DNA from: a bacterium
GTDB lineage: Bacteria > Blakebacterota > Blakebacteria > Blakebacterales > Blakebacteraceae
Direction: 5' to 3'
Length of the DNA: 27,744 bases
Assembly (NCBI GenBank): GCA_025774615.1
Contig: JALGVQ010000005.1
Coordinates: 1 to 27,744 of the forward strand
The notes under the pieces are model-generated. The model was not told where the DNA came from. It ran no database searches and saw only the letters and a program-made list of their open reading frames with translations. A program made the position numbers and the translations under genes. This document shows positions 15,459-23,255 of the stretch, piece after piece. Position 1 is the first letter of the stretch. Each line of letters opens with the position of its first letter.

Positions 15459-15485
15459 GCGACGCTTTAATCGCCCTTTCAAGCA

Positions 15486-16031
15486 TTATCTGAGTGCTGC
15501 CGCGATCGCTCCTTCAAGCATCATCCGAGAGCGATCAGTGATCATGCCGACTTTCATGACAACCTGGCATTTCCGGTCAACAATCGAGGTCGTCGGCAGA
15601 GTCGCTATCCCGACGCTGTTGAGCTCGGCCTGATCGTCCCACACGACAATCGGCCAATCGAAACCTTCGAAAAATGAGCCCGGCGCTATGGTATCGGGAA
15701 GAGTGGCGGCAACCACCGTGATGATCTTCAGACCTTTGGATGAATACTTCTCAAGTATTGATTTGAGAATGGGCAGTTGTTCTCTCTGTTTCTCGTCTCT
15801 CGGGTCCATGAAGGTGTAGAGGACTCCAAACCCTTCAAGAGAGCGCAGTCTGATCACATCCCCGTTGATCGGATCCCATGTCAGGTTGGGGATATCCGCC
15901 GATCGACTTGAAAATGATCCGGTGCCCTGCGGAGAAGAGAAATCATTCGAGAAACCAGCGCCAGCCAGCATCACGATCATGATCGCCGAAAGCAATGCGA
16001 TGTGGCGTGGGCGGATGTGATGGAATGCCAT
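15486..16031 (-). CDS. Exported thioredoxin-fold (TlpA/redoxin-like) protein lacking the CxxC motif
   Basis: The product is 181 aa with an N-terminal hydrophobic segment (about residues 10-27) that is a signal peptide or anchor. The rest follows a TlpA-like pattern: G-D-V-I-R-L-R-S-L-E-G, a beta strand V-L-Y-T-F, a helix ending L-P-I-L-K-S-I-L-E-K-Y, K-G-L-K-I-I-T-V-V, and a cis-Pro loop A-T-L-P-T-T-S-I-V-D. Where TlpA has W-C-x-x-C there is F-M-D-P-R-D-E-K, with no cysteine. The only Cys is in D-R-K-C near the C terminus. Disulfide exchange is therefore unlikely. It is the last gene of a minus-strand cluster with a membrane zinc-ribbon-like protein and two M14-fold proteins. Confidence 0.72.
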   Translation of the reverse strand: MAFHHIRPRHIALLSAIMIVMLAGAGFSNDFSSPQGTGSFSSRSADIPNLTWDPINGDVIRLRSLEGFGVLYTFMDPRDEKQREQLPILKSILEKYSSKGLKIITVVAATLPDTIAPGSFFEGFDWPIVVWDDQAELNSVGIATLPTTSIVDRKCQVVMKVGMITDRSRMMLEGAIAAALR

Positions 16032-16136
16032 AAGTAACCGCCTTCCTACCCGGTGTGAATAGAGGCGTTTCTTACCCGGTATGTCAGTTAAGACGTTAAA
16101 CCGTACGGGTTAGTTTAATGAAAAGTCAACTGACAT
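16032..16136. promoter_or_regulatory. Nested inverted repeats and a direct repeat before the thioredoxin-like gene
   Basis: A perfect 9-bp inverted repeat, ATGTCAGTT (16081-16089) and AACTGACAT (16128-16136), flanks 38 bp that contain a second dyad (GTTTAA/TTAAAC on the minus strand). The right arm lies in the last codons of the membrane-protein gene. Nearer the thioredoxin-like start, TACCCGGT(G/A)TG occurs twice (16047-16057 and 16073-16083). This could be an operator or an RNA structure controlling the last gene of the cluster; I see no convincing promoter. Confidence 0.35.
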
Positions 16137-17077
16137 GGTAGTGTGTCCCAGGCCTCCATGGTCTCGATCAGTCTTTTGATCCTGAGTAGAGTTTCGGAAG
16201 ATGCGTCGATTTCCCAGGTGACCGGGTATTTGCCTTTCTGATCAAGGTCGCGTCTGAGACGGAACATCAACGGTGATGCCGATCGCTCATCATTCTCGCC
16301 AAACTTCTCTTTCACCTTGACCTCAAGCCTCTGGTGTGGTTCCAGCAGATGGCTGGTGATCCCTTCCACGTACCCTGTCAGATCCTCACCATGGAATCGT
16401 GCGCCCACGATCTGGTCCACATAGGTCGGGAAGAACACATGTCCGTCAGAGACGTATCCCCACATTTCCTGGATACCCGTTCTGGTGTGTCTCAGGGTGT
16501 CGAGTGTTTCCTCTGTGGGGTGGACGACGTGTACCTCCACCTCTCCCTCTTCAGACTGCAGAAGACTGGCAGCCAGGATCATGGCCGCGTCTGCAAGCGT
16601 CTCGATCGGTGTATCGACCTCTGAGGGCCCGATGAGCGTGCCGCTCGAATACACCCGCCATTTCAGAGGCACCCATCTTCGGAACATGGGCGCGGCCCAG
16701 CTTCCGAGACGGTTGGCGCACTTTTCAGGCACGCCCTGGAATCGGGGGAGAAGCAGTGATGTCAACCAGATGGATATGGAAAGGAGGATGCCGACTACAA
16801 TAATCCATGGGACGATAAGGAGTGCCAGCAGCGGTTCCACAATTCCCCGACCGATGATGAAGATCAATCCCGGCTTCATGAAGGCATGACAACGGCCGCA
16901 CCGCCAGGATGCACGAAGAAAGGGAAGCCGGCACCGCCGGCACGCGACCGATGGCGCCTGATCACGCAGAACCGGTTTGAATACCCTGTCCCTGCCTCTG
17001 GCGGATAAAAGTGCCAGGAGGAAGAGTGCCAGGAAACCCCAGCCGGCAATAGCCAGAATGATTTGAGTTATACTCAC
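16115..17077 (-). CDS. Membrane protein with zinc-ribbon-like segment, function unknown
   Basis: The product is 320 aa. A transmembrane helix near residues 4-25 is followed by C46-x2-C49 and C60-x2-C63, a zinc-ribbon arrangement, then one or two hydrophobic helices near 70-110, and a soluble C-terminal domain of about 200 residues. That domain contains repeated acidic and aromatic segments but no motif I recognise. The zinc ribbon probably faces the cytoplasm between the helices; topology is inference. It lies 22 bp downstream of the M14 carboxypeptidase gene on the same strand, so co-transcription is likely. I cannot assign a family. Confidence 0.75.
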   Translation of the reverse strand: MSITQIILAIAGWGFLALFLLALLSARGRDRVFKPVLRDQAPSVACRRCRLPFLRASWRCGRCHAFMKPGLIFIIGRGIVEPLLALLIVPWIIVVGILLSISIWLTSLLLPRFQGVPEKCANRLGSWAAPMFRRWVPLKWRVYSSGTLIGPSEVDTPIETLADAAMILAASLLQSEEGEVEVHVVHPTEETLDTLRHTRTGIQEMWGYVSDGHVFFPTYVDQIVGARFHGEDLTGYVEGITSHLLEPHQRLEVKVKEKFGENDERSASPLMFRLRRDLDQKGKYPVTWEIDASSETLLRIKRLIETMEAWDTLPCQLTFH

Positions 17078-17099
17078 AGTGCTCCCCTGCCGTTCCTCG

Positions 17100-18887
17100 T
17101 TACCTGAGTGGCACCGTACGACTCACCGTGCCTCCCTTGGTGCTTTCATAGGTGATCGTCACCGAACCGCTTCCACTGACGATCCAGGAAACGGTAACCC
17201 TGTCCCTTCCGGATATTCCGCTCTCGATTGAGATTCGCTCGGGCCGTCTCTCGACGGGGTTCAGTTGCTCGCCGAGCATGCCGGACGGGAATCCTCCCAT
17301 ATGAACGGTGAGGTCATCCCCTTCAATCCCGAAGAAGTCGGGCAATCCGATCCTGTTCTGCCGTGCCGCGTCAGCTCTGGTGGGAATGGCTTTCGGATTC
17401 ATGGCTGTCGCCGTGATCCGCCAGCTGTTCCCCTCGTGCTGTTCGATATCGATGTCGCCAAGTTCAACCATCGGCATCTGATCAGCGTGAAAGATAGCGA
17501 ACATCGCGTTCCGATGACACAGCTCCTGCAGCATGAACGGTGGAGTCATCCGGCCGTAAAATTTCGACCAGCCGCCTACCTCGATGGTGCCGTACGTCGG
17601 GTGATCGACCTCATGCCAGTCCACGTACCAGGCCCCCATACCGACCGCGTCATTGTAGAACAGTTGGCGCTGTTCGTTCGGGATCGGGCTCTCCTCGGTC
17701 CAGGCCTCGTTGTAGTACTGCCGGCTCGACCACAGCTCGTTACTGAAGGTGAAAATCCCCAGATTGTCGAATGTATAGTCGATGAAACCACCGTGGACGG
17801 TATAGAGATCATCCCACAGAACGATGTAATCGTAGTAGGGAAGGATCAATTCAGCCCGCTCCCCGATGTAGTCAAGGGCCTGGCGATCACGGTATGTGTA
17901 TTCACCGCGATCGGCCGATCCGGGACCGCGCAGGATCATCCCGCCGGTGTTGTGCCACGACTGCGCTCCGGCGATATTCGGGTGTGCCAGAAGAAAATCG
18001 GCTACTGCCCGTGATTCAGGATTGCTCAGCGGGTACCAGTGGGCACCTCCCTGAATCCAGTCCGGCTGCCAGTCGGTGGGCCAGTTCCGGTTAAGGTCGT
18101 AACCGCCGGGACCATCTTCGTTGATCCTGCCGTCCCCGTCATTATCGATGCCCTCGGAACCAAGCATGATCCAGTCACCGACTTCTCCCTGCTCGACCGG
18201 TACCATGAGTCTCGAATCGATGTCGCTGACCTTCATCGTCCCTGCGCCCGGCATGTATTTACGCATTTGTACGATATTGCCGTCACCGTCGAGATCGTCG
18301 GAGCCATCCTCGTCGAAACGTCCATCGTTGTCACTGTCGAGCGGTCGGGTCCCGCTTCGGCTGGAAGAACCGGTATTGGCGAACTCGAACCAGTTCTGGG
18401 ACCCATCAGGATTCTGCGTGATAACCACATAGAACGCGCGGGTGTCGACGAGTTCCCTGACCATCGGCAGGGTGTCATAGTTCTCCATGAGGAACCAGAT
18501 CAGGTAGAGGTTCACCTCGATGCCCTGGATCTCGTTTCCGTGAATGCTCCCGTCAACGTAGAAAGCGGTTTTTGCGGTATCGGGGCCGGTATCGGGATTA
18601 TTGATGACAACGCACCGCATGTCGCGCCCTTCCCACGACGTACCGATGATCTCAAGCCGCAGGAACTTTGGAAACGCTTCGATCATCTGATCGATCGCCT
18701 CACCCACCGCGGCGTAATCGTGGTAGCGATCGAAGCGGAGGTTCACTTTCGGATCGGTGATCGGCACATTGAACGGCTGTGCCTGGATAGCAGTGGTAAG
18801 GACCGGGATCAGTGTTCCCGCGATCACCGCGCACCGCAGGGCGCGGGTCATGCCCGAAATCATCTTCCCATGTGTTGTGCCTGGCAT
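17100..18887 (-). CDS. Secreted M14-family zinc carboxypeptidase
   Basis: The product is 595 aa. An N-terminal hydrophobic stretch ending A-I-Q-A-Q (residues about 15-37) is a signal peptide. The M14 zinc motif is H116-G-N-E119, the third ligand is H312 in S-W-H-N, the substrate-binding arginine is R267 in D-L-N-R-N-W, and the catalytic glutamate is E384 in F-S-N-E-L-W; the core looks complete. Two Asp/Gly-rich insertions (about 184-204 and 248-259, D-x-D-x-D-G type) resemble calcium-binding loops. A beta-rich C-terminal domain follows. The ATG lies 2 bp after the stop of the upstream paralogue, with AGGAGG about 10 bp before it. Predicted role: periplasmic or extracellular removal of C-terminal residues from peptides; specificity is unknown. 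Confidence 0.88.
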   Translation of the reverse strand: MPGTTHGKMISGMTRALRCAVIAGTLIPVLTTAIQAQPFNVPITDPKVNLRFDRYHDYAAVGEAIDQMIEAFPKFLRLEIIGTSWEGRDMRCVVINNPDTGPDTAKTAFYVDGSIHGNEIQGIEVNLYLIWFLMENYDTLPMVRELVDTRAFYVVITQNPDGSQNWFEFANTGSSSRSGTRPLDSDNDGRFDEDGSDDLDGDGNIVQMRKYMPGAGTMKVSDIDSRLMVPVEQGEVGDWIMLGSEGIDNDGDGRINEDGPGGYDLNRNWPTDWQPDWIQGGAHWYPLSNPESRAVADFLLAHPNIAGAQSWHNTGGMILRGPGSADRGEYTYRDRQALDYIGERAELILPYYDYIVLWDDLYTVHGGFIDYTFDNLGIFTFSNELWSSRQYYNEAWTEESPIPNEQRQLFYNDAVGMGAWYVDWHEVDHPTYGTIEVGGWSKFYGRMTPPFMLQELCHRNAMFAIFHADQMPMVELGDIDIEQHEGNSWRITATAMNPKAIPTRADAARQNRIGLPDFFGIEGDDLTVHMGGFPSGMLGEQLNPVERRPERISIESGISGRDRVTVSWIVSGSGSVTITYESTKGGTVSRTVPLR

Positions 18888-18889
18888 GA

Positions 18890-20710
18890 TCAGCGGCCCT
18901 CCTGGTTCAGACTGATTGTCACGGATGTCAGACCACCGGCCGCCGGGGCCAGCATTTCAAGGGTCACCCTCGTTCCGGGCGGAGCCTGGACCCGCCACTC
19001 AACCGTAGCTCTTCCGCCACTGCCGTACACATTGCGCACCTGCTGCTGGAGCGGACCCTGGATGAGGACCATTCCATCGACAGGCAGGAGGCGCAGTGTC
19101 ACCGGCTGCACTCTTCGGGTCCGCAGTCCCATCTCCAGGGCCGATGGCAGGTAGCGGTCATTCTGGATGGTGGCCTTGATCTGGTAGTATCCAGGACCAG
19201 TTGCTTCCACTTCAGTATCAACGAGCTGCACATGAGCGGTCTGAGCGCCCAACCAGACTGCGAATCGTGCATGCTGCTCACAGAGATCAGCAATTCTGTC
19301 CACGGGTGGATTCACCCGGGCATTCGGAGCAAATCCGCCGACTTCGACGTCGCCCAGATCGGGATGGTTTGCCGGGGTCCAATCCACGAATCCTTCAATA
19401 CCGTTCGACTCGAACCACTGGAGCCACTGCTGGTCTTCACTTGTCCCGTTCCTGCGCGCGAGGGCCGCTATCCTTGCTCTGGGAATGTCATCAGATGAGG
19501 TACCCGGTTGTTCGCCATCATCTTCTGAAGTCAGCGTCCATACCGGGGTGGTGAAGGAGGGAAGACCGAGCTGGTAGTATGCGAACTGGGGCCATGAACC
19601 CGCTTCGCCGGATGCTCCCTTGCCGGAAAGACCAGTCATTTCCCTGAAGCGTTCGGAGATGAAACGGTAATATGGTGCATCCTGCGAAAGGATCGAAGTC
19701 GGTGCCTTACGCTCCCGGAAATACTCCATCACCTCTTCCATGCTGACGCCTGGAGGAAGTTCCAGACCCTCCGGGATGTTCACCGGAGCTTCCCGCTCGA
19801 ATCCCGCTTCGGGAGAGGTGATCAGATTGTCGTAGGGGCTGAACGTCAGGGCCATCACCAGGTTGCGATGTGTGAAGGCAAAGTCGGCGAGCGCGCGTGT
19901 CTCGATCTCGGAAACCTGGTTTATCCCGGCATGGTCCTGGTAATAGGGGTACTGGTGCGGCCAGTTGTGATTGAGATGGGTTCCACCGAGACCGTCCTCA
20001 TTATACTCTCCATCAGCGTCGTCATCGACTCCCTCGGTATAGATCGTGTAGATACCACGCTCACCCCGGGTTCGATCAGCACGCTTGAGCAATCTCGGTT
20101 CATCGGGATCGACCATCCATATTCCATCGGGATCCCGAACCCGCATCTTCGTCACCAGTCCGTCTCCATTGATGTCATCGCCGGGATCTTCATCAGCGCT
20201 GCCATCCCGGTCATCATCTTCCGGGTCTGCTTTCCACGGCATTTCGGTCCCCGCCTGCGACCAGTAGAGTTCAGCGCCGTCAGGGTTGAGACGCGGCACC
20301 ACATAGATGGTGTGGGTATTGATCAGATCGGTTATCGCCGGTTCGGTTTCATACCCGTTCGCCAGATAATCGACCAGGTAGAGAGCCGCCATGCTTCCGA
20401 TCAGGTGGTTCCCCTCGATGTTGGCGACGACCAGCAGTCCCGGATTTGTAGCGGCGTGACCATTATTCGGATTGCCGATCGTCACCATCCAGAGGTCATG
20501 CCCGCCAGTGGTGACAGCCATACTTTCGAGAGTGCAGAGATCGTGGTGAGATTCCACGATGCTCTGCAGTCTTGCAGTGAGGTCTGTGTGGTTCAGGTAC
20601 GCGTCATACGAGCCGGTCTGGGCCAGCAGTGTGCCGCTGAGAGTCGGCAGAACCAGGATGAGAAATCCTGCTGCCAGAGTCGGTATCGCAATTGATCGGA
20701 ACAGCTTCAT
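18890..20710 (-). CDS. Secreted M14-fold protein with degenerate active site (probable pseudopeptidase)
   Basis: The product is 606 aa from the ATG at 20710, which has AGGAGA 8 bp upstream; an ATG at 20740 would add ten residues with no such site. The signal peptide is residues 1-30 (ending T-L-L-A-Q). It aligns along its length with the downstream M14 enzyme, but the motifs differ: H-G-N-E is E99-G-N-H102, the third ligand His is S291, the Arg is H248 (H-L-N-H-N-W) and the catalytic Glu is P389 (F-T-T-P-V-W). Asp-rich calcium-loop-like segments near 163-184 and 229-240 are kept. Catalysis by the usual mechanism looks impossible. It is translated just upstream of the intact copy, as if the two act together. 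Alternatively it has a different catalytic use. Confidence 0.82.
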   Translation of the reverse strand: MKLFRSIAIPTLAAGFLILVLPTLSGTLLAQTGSYDAYLNHTDLTARLQSIVESHHDLCTLESMAVTTGGHDLWMVTIGNPNNGHAATNPGLLVVANIEGNHLIGSMAALYLVDYLANGYETEPAITDLINTHTIYVVPRLNPDGAELYWSQAGTEMPWKADPEDDDRDGSADEDPGDDINGDGLVTKMRVRDPDGIWMVDPDEPRLLKRADRTRGERGIYTIYTEGVDDDADGEYNEDGLGGTHLNHNWPHQYPYYQDHAGINQVSEIETRALADFAFTHRNLVMALTFSPYDNLITSPEAGFEREAPVNIPEGLELPPGVSMEEVMEYFRERKAPTSILSQDAPYYRFISERFREMTGLSGKGASGEAGSWPQFAYYQLGLPSFTTPVWTLTSEDDGEQPGTSSDDIPRARIAALARRNGTSEDQQWLQWFESNGIEGFVDWTPANHPDLGDVEVGGFAPNARVNPPVDRIADLCEQHARFAVWLGAQTAHVQLVDTEVEATGPGYYQIKATIQNDRYLPSALEMGLRTRRVQPVTLRLLPVDGMVLIQGPLQQQVRNVYGSGGRATVEWRVQAPPGTRVTLEMLAPAAGGLTSVTISLNQEGR

Positions 20711-20783
20711 ACCGGTGTTCTCCTTGGACGTTGCCCCCATGCATGTTCAGAAACTGTAACATATTAACATAACTAATCACTAC

Positions 20784-20811
20784 GGTCTGAACCACCTGCT
20801 CGTTTCAGACC
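20784..20811. promoter_or_regulatory. 8-12-8 inverted repeat between the divergent M14 cluster and the VIT-VWA gene
   Basis: GGTCTGAA (20784-20791) and TTCAGACC (20804-20811) are perfect inverted arms around 12 bp. They lie roughly in the middle of the 205-bp divergent region (20711-20915). An AT-rich stretch (about 20757-20780) on the M14 side could hold a -10 element for the minus strand. A shared operator is plausible; no clear sigma70 promoter can be drawn on either strand. Confidence 0.5.
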
Positions 20812-20915
20812 TTCTGGTTCTTTCCATTACAGGTGAACTATTCCGGTCGAGGGTCGTTTGAAGGGCAGTAGAGTGAGGAGAGTGTGAGCTGCCGACTGCG
20901 TATCGGAGGCAGATC

Positions 20916-23255
20916 ATGCACATGATGAAACGAAGTATCCGGACGATCGCACTCAACCTTGTGTTGATAGCGATCGTAGCTCCAGCCGTATCCGGACAAC
21001 AGGTCCATATCGTGCCCGGTCCGGGGCATGAACATCCACACGCCATCTATCTGGCCTCGGCCAATCTGAATGTCGAGATCAGGGGCGGGGTAGCCCATTC
21101 AACCCTGACACAGGTGTTCGCCAACCCGAATGAATGGCAGGCTGAGGGGGTATATCTCTTTCCATTGCCGGAGGGCGCGGCAGTCACTGATTTCCGTCTG
21201 ACGATGGATGGTATTCCAGTGCGGGGTGAAGTGCTCGATCGGGAACAGGCCAGAAATATATACCTGGATATCGTTCGGCGGATCCGTGATCCGGCTCTGC
21301 TCGAATGGATCAACAACAGGGTGTTTCAGGCACGCATCTTCCCGTTCGACCCGGGTGGCGAACGTACCCTGACACTTTCTTATGCCCAGATCCTGCCCAG
21401 GGAAGGTGATTTCCATGTGTTCCGGTATCTCACCGGACAGGGCAGGATGGCTGCTCCCTCCCGGATCATAGCCCGTCGGGAACCGGGGATCGTACCACTT
21501 CTCGATCAGCAGCCTGGTCGCGCTCAAGTGGTTGCACCCGCTCGGGCCGGCGATCACCTGAGAAGAAGTACTACCTTTGTTGTAGAAGGAACCATCAGGG
21601 AAGACCGCCCGATAAGATCGGTCTATTCCCCCACGCACCCGTTGAGTGTTGAGCACCTGGAGGAGGGTACGCTGGCCACGTTCTCGGCCGAAGGAACGCT
21701 CTACAGCAGGGAGGGGTTCTCACTCTATTACGGCAGTGGAGAGCAGAATGACATCGGCATGGGTATGCTCTCCCATCGTCCCCCCGGCGAGGAGGGGTTT
21801 TTCCTGCTGACGATCAATCCCGGCCGGATCGCCCGCCGCGAGATCCTGCCGAGAGATGTCGTCTTTGTGCTGGATACCTCAGGCTCCATGCGGGGAGACC
21901 GGAAGCTGGAGCAGGCCATCGAGGCGCTCGATTTCGGGTTGAGCACACTCGGTGCGAACGATCGTTTTGCGCTGGTGATCTACAACAGTTCGATCCGGGC
22001 CTGGCGGGATGAGCTCGCGGATGCTGACAGACGTGCTGTGGCGGATGCCCGGGAGTTCATCAAACGGCTCACTGCCGAAGGCGGGACCAATATCGAGGGA
22101 GCGCTCGCCGCTTCTGTCGACTTCGCCTCGGAGTCAGTAGAGCAGAACGGTAACGGATCGCACCTTACTTATGTGGTATTCCTGACCGATGGTCTGGCTA
22201 CCGTCGGCGAGACCCGGCCCGATGTGCTTCTGGAACAGGCTGAGGAAGGTTTGCCAGCGTCTGTGCGACTCTTTACCTGGGGCGTCGGCTATGACGTGAA
22301 CGCCTATCTGCTCGACCGTCTGGCTACCGAACATGGCGGACATTCGGCATATGTCGAACCGATGGAGGATCTGGAAGTCAAGGTCAGCGCTTTCTTCAGC
22401 CGGGTGAGTACACCGGTACTCTCTGACCTGGAGATCGAGGTCGTCGGAGCCGATACCTGGGACCTCTTCCCGGCTGAGCTCCCCGATCTGTTCGAAGGAA
22501 CGGAGATCACGGTGATGGGCCGATACCGTGGCAATGGACGGGCGGAAGTGAGGCTGACCGGCAGAATGGCCGGCCGGGAGCACACGGTCCGTCATCCGGT
22601 GGAACTCCCTCGACGATATTCCGAGGCGGCGTTCCTCGCGCCGATGTGGGCGCAGCGAAAAGTGGGGTTCCTGCTCGAGCAGATCCGCCTCCATGGTGAA
22701 TCGGAAGAACTGAAGGATGAAGTTGTGCGTTTGGGAGAGAAATTCGGGATCGTTACTCCCTACACCGCTTACCTTGTTATCGAGGAGCACATGCTTCAGG
22801 CCATGGAAGCCCAGGCAGTGAGTACGACCGCTCCGGCGGTTGTCCAGGCGTCCATGAGGATGGCGCGGGAGTCGATCCAGGCCCGTACCAGCGCTGATGC
22901 GTCTCTTTATGGAGGCAGAGCCGGAGCGCAGCAGCAGACTGGAGCCGGCGATATCTCCCTGAGTGTTGCTGAAAAGGAACTCCAGACCTCGAGTCTGATT
23001 AATCGGGTCGATTTTCTCAGTATGCAGCGGGTGGGAGAGAAGACCTTCCAGCTTGACCAGGAAAAGCAGATATGGCGGGATCAGGCGATCAAAGCTGAGG
23101 CAGAGGTAATCGAGGTGGAGATCGGAAGCCGTGAGTTTCTGAGGCTCCTCGATCGGCATGAATCGCTGGCGCGCTACATCGCGATGGGGGAACAGGTCGA
23201 AATCCTCCTCGGCGATCAGGCGTACCGTCTCGTGCTGCCTGACGATCGGTCCTGA
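20916..23255 (+). CDS. Secreted VIT and VWA domain protein
   Basis: The product is 779 aa from an ATG with GGAGG 6 bp upstream. A signal peptide covers residues about 1-28 (ending A-V-S-G-Q-Q). A VIT domain spans about 45-165 (V-Y-L-F-P-L-P-E-G-A-A-V, then F-Q-A-R-I-F-P-F). The VWA domain (about 313-490) has an intact metal-ion-dependent adhesion site, D320-T-S-G-S-M, and the later F-L-T-D-G. The C-terminal third (Y-S-E-A-A-F-L-A-P-M-W-A-Q-R-K-V, then T-P-Y-T-A-Y-L-V) is as in bacterial inter-alpha-trypsin-inhibitor-like proteins. There is no LPxTG motif or C-terminal membrane helix, so it is probably periplasmic or released. VWA proteins bind partners through the metal site; the partner is unknown. 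It is divergent from the M14 cluster. Confidence 0.88.
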   Translation: MHMMKRSIRTIALNLVLIAIVAPAVSGQQVHIVPGPGHEHPHAIYLASANLNVEIRGGVAHSTLTQVFANPNEWQAEGVYLFPLPEGAAVTDFRLTMDGIPVRGEVLDREQARNIYLDIVRRIRDPALLEWINNRVFQARIFPFDPGGERTLTLSYAQILPREGDFHVFRYLTGQGRMAAPSRIIARREPGIVPLLDQQPGRAQVVAPARAGDHLRRSTTFVVEGTIREDRPIRSVYSPTHPLSVEHLEEGTLATFSAEGTLYSREGFSLYYGSGEQNDIGMGMLSHRPPGEEGFFLLTINPGRIARREILPRDVVFVLDTSGSMRGDRKLEQAIEALDFGLSTLGANDRFALVIYNSSIRAWRDELADADRRAVADAREFIKRLTAEGGTNIEGALAASVDFASESVEQNGNGSHLTYVVFLTDGLATVGETRPDVLLEQAEEGLPASVRLFTWGVGYDVNAYLLDRLATEHGGHSAYVEPMEDLEVKVSAFFSRVSTPVLSDLEIEVVGADTWDLFPAELPDLFEGTEITVMGRYRGNGRAEVRLTGRMAGREHTVRHPVELPRRYSEAAFLAPMWAQRKVGFLLEQIRLHGESEELKDEVVRLGEKFGIVTPYTAYLVIEEHMLQAMEAQAVSTTAPAVVQASMRMARESIQARTSADASLYGGRAGAQQQTGAGDISLSVAEKELQTSSLINRVDFLSMQRVGEKTFQLDQEKQIWRDQAIKAEAEVIEVEIGSREFLRLLDRHESLARYIAMGEQVEILLGDQAYRLVLPDDRS

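Noticed and set aside
14550-15482. A 310-codon minus-strand frame opposite the LarA-like gene
   Set aside because: The plus strand carries the DUF2088 family motifs and a good ribosome-binding site; the antisense product matches nothing I know.
18039-19154. A 371-codon plus-strand frame antisense to both M14 genes
   Set aside because: It spans the junction of two well-supported genes on the other strand and has no recognisable motif; long antisense frames are common in GC-rich genes.
19868-20695. A 275-codon plus-strand frame antisense to the degenerate M14 gene
   Set aside because: The minus strand has a signal peptide, ribosome-binding site and alignable M14 fold; the antisense frame has none of these.
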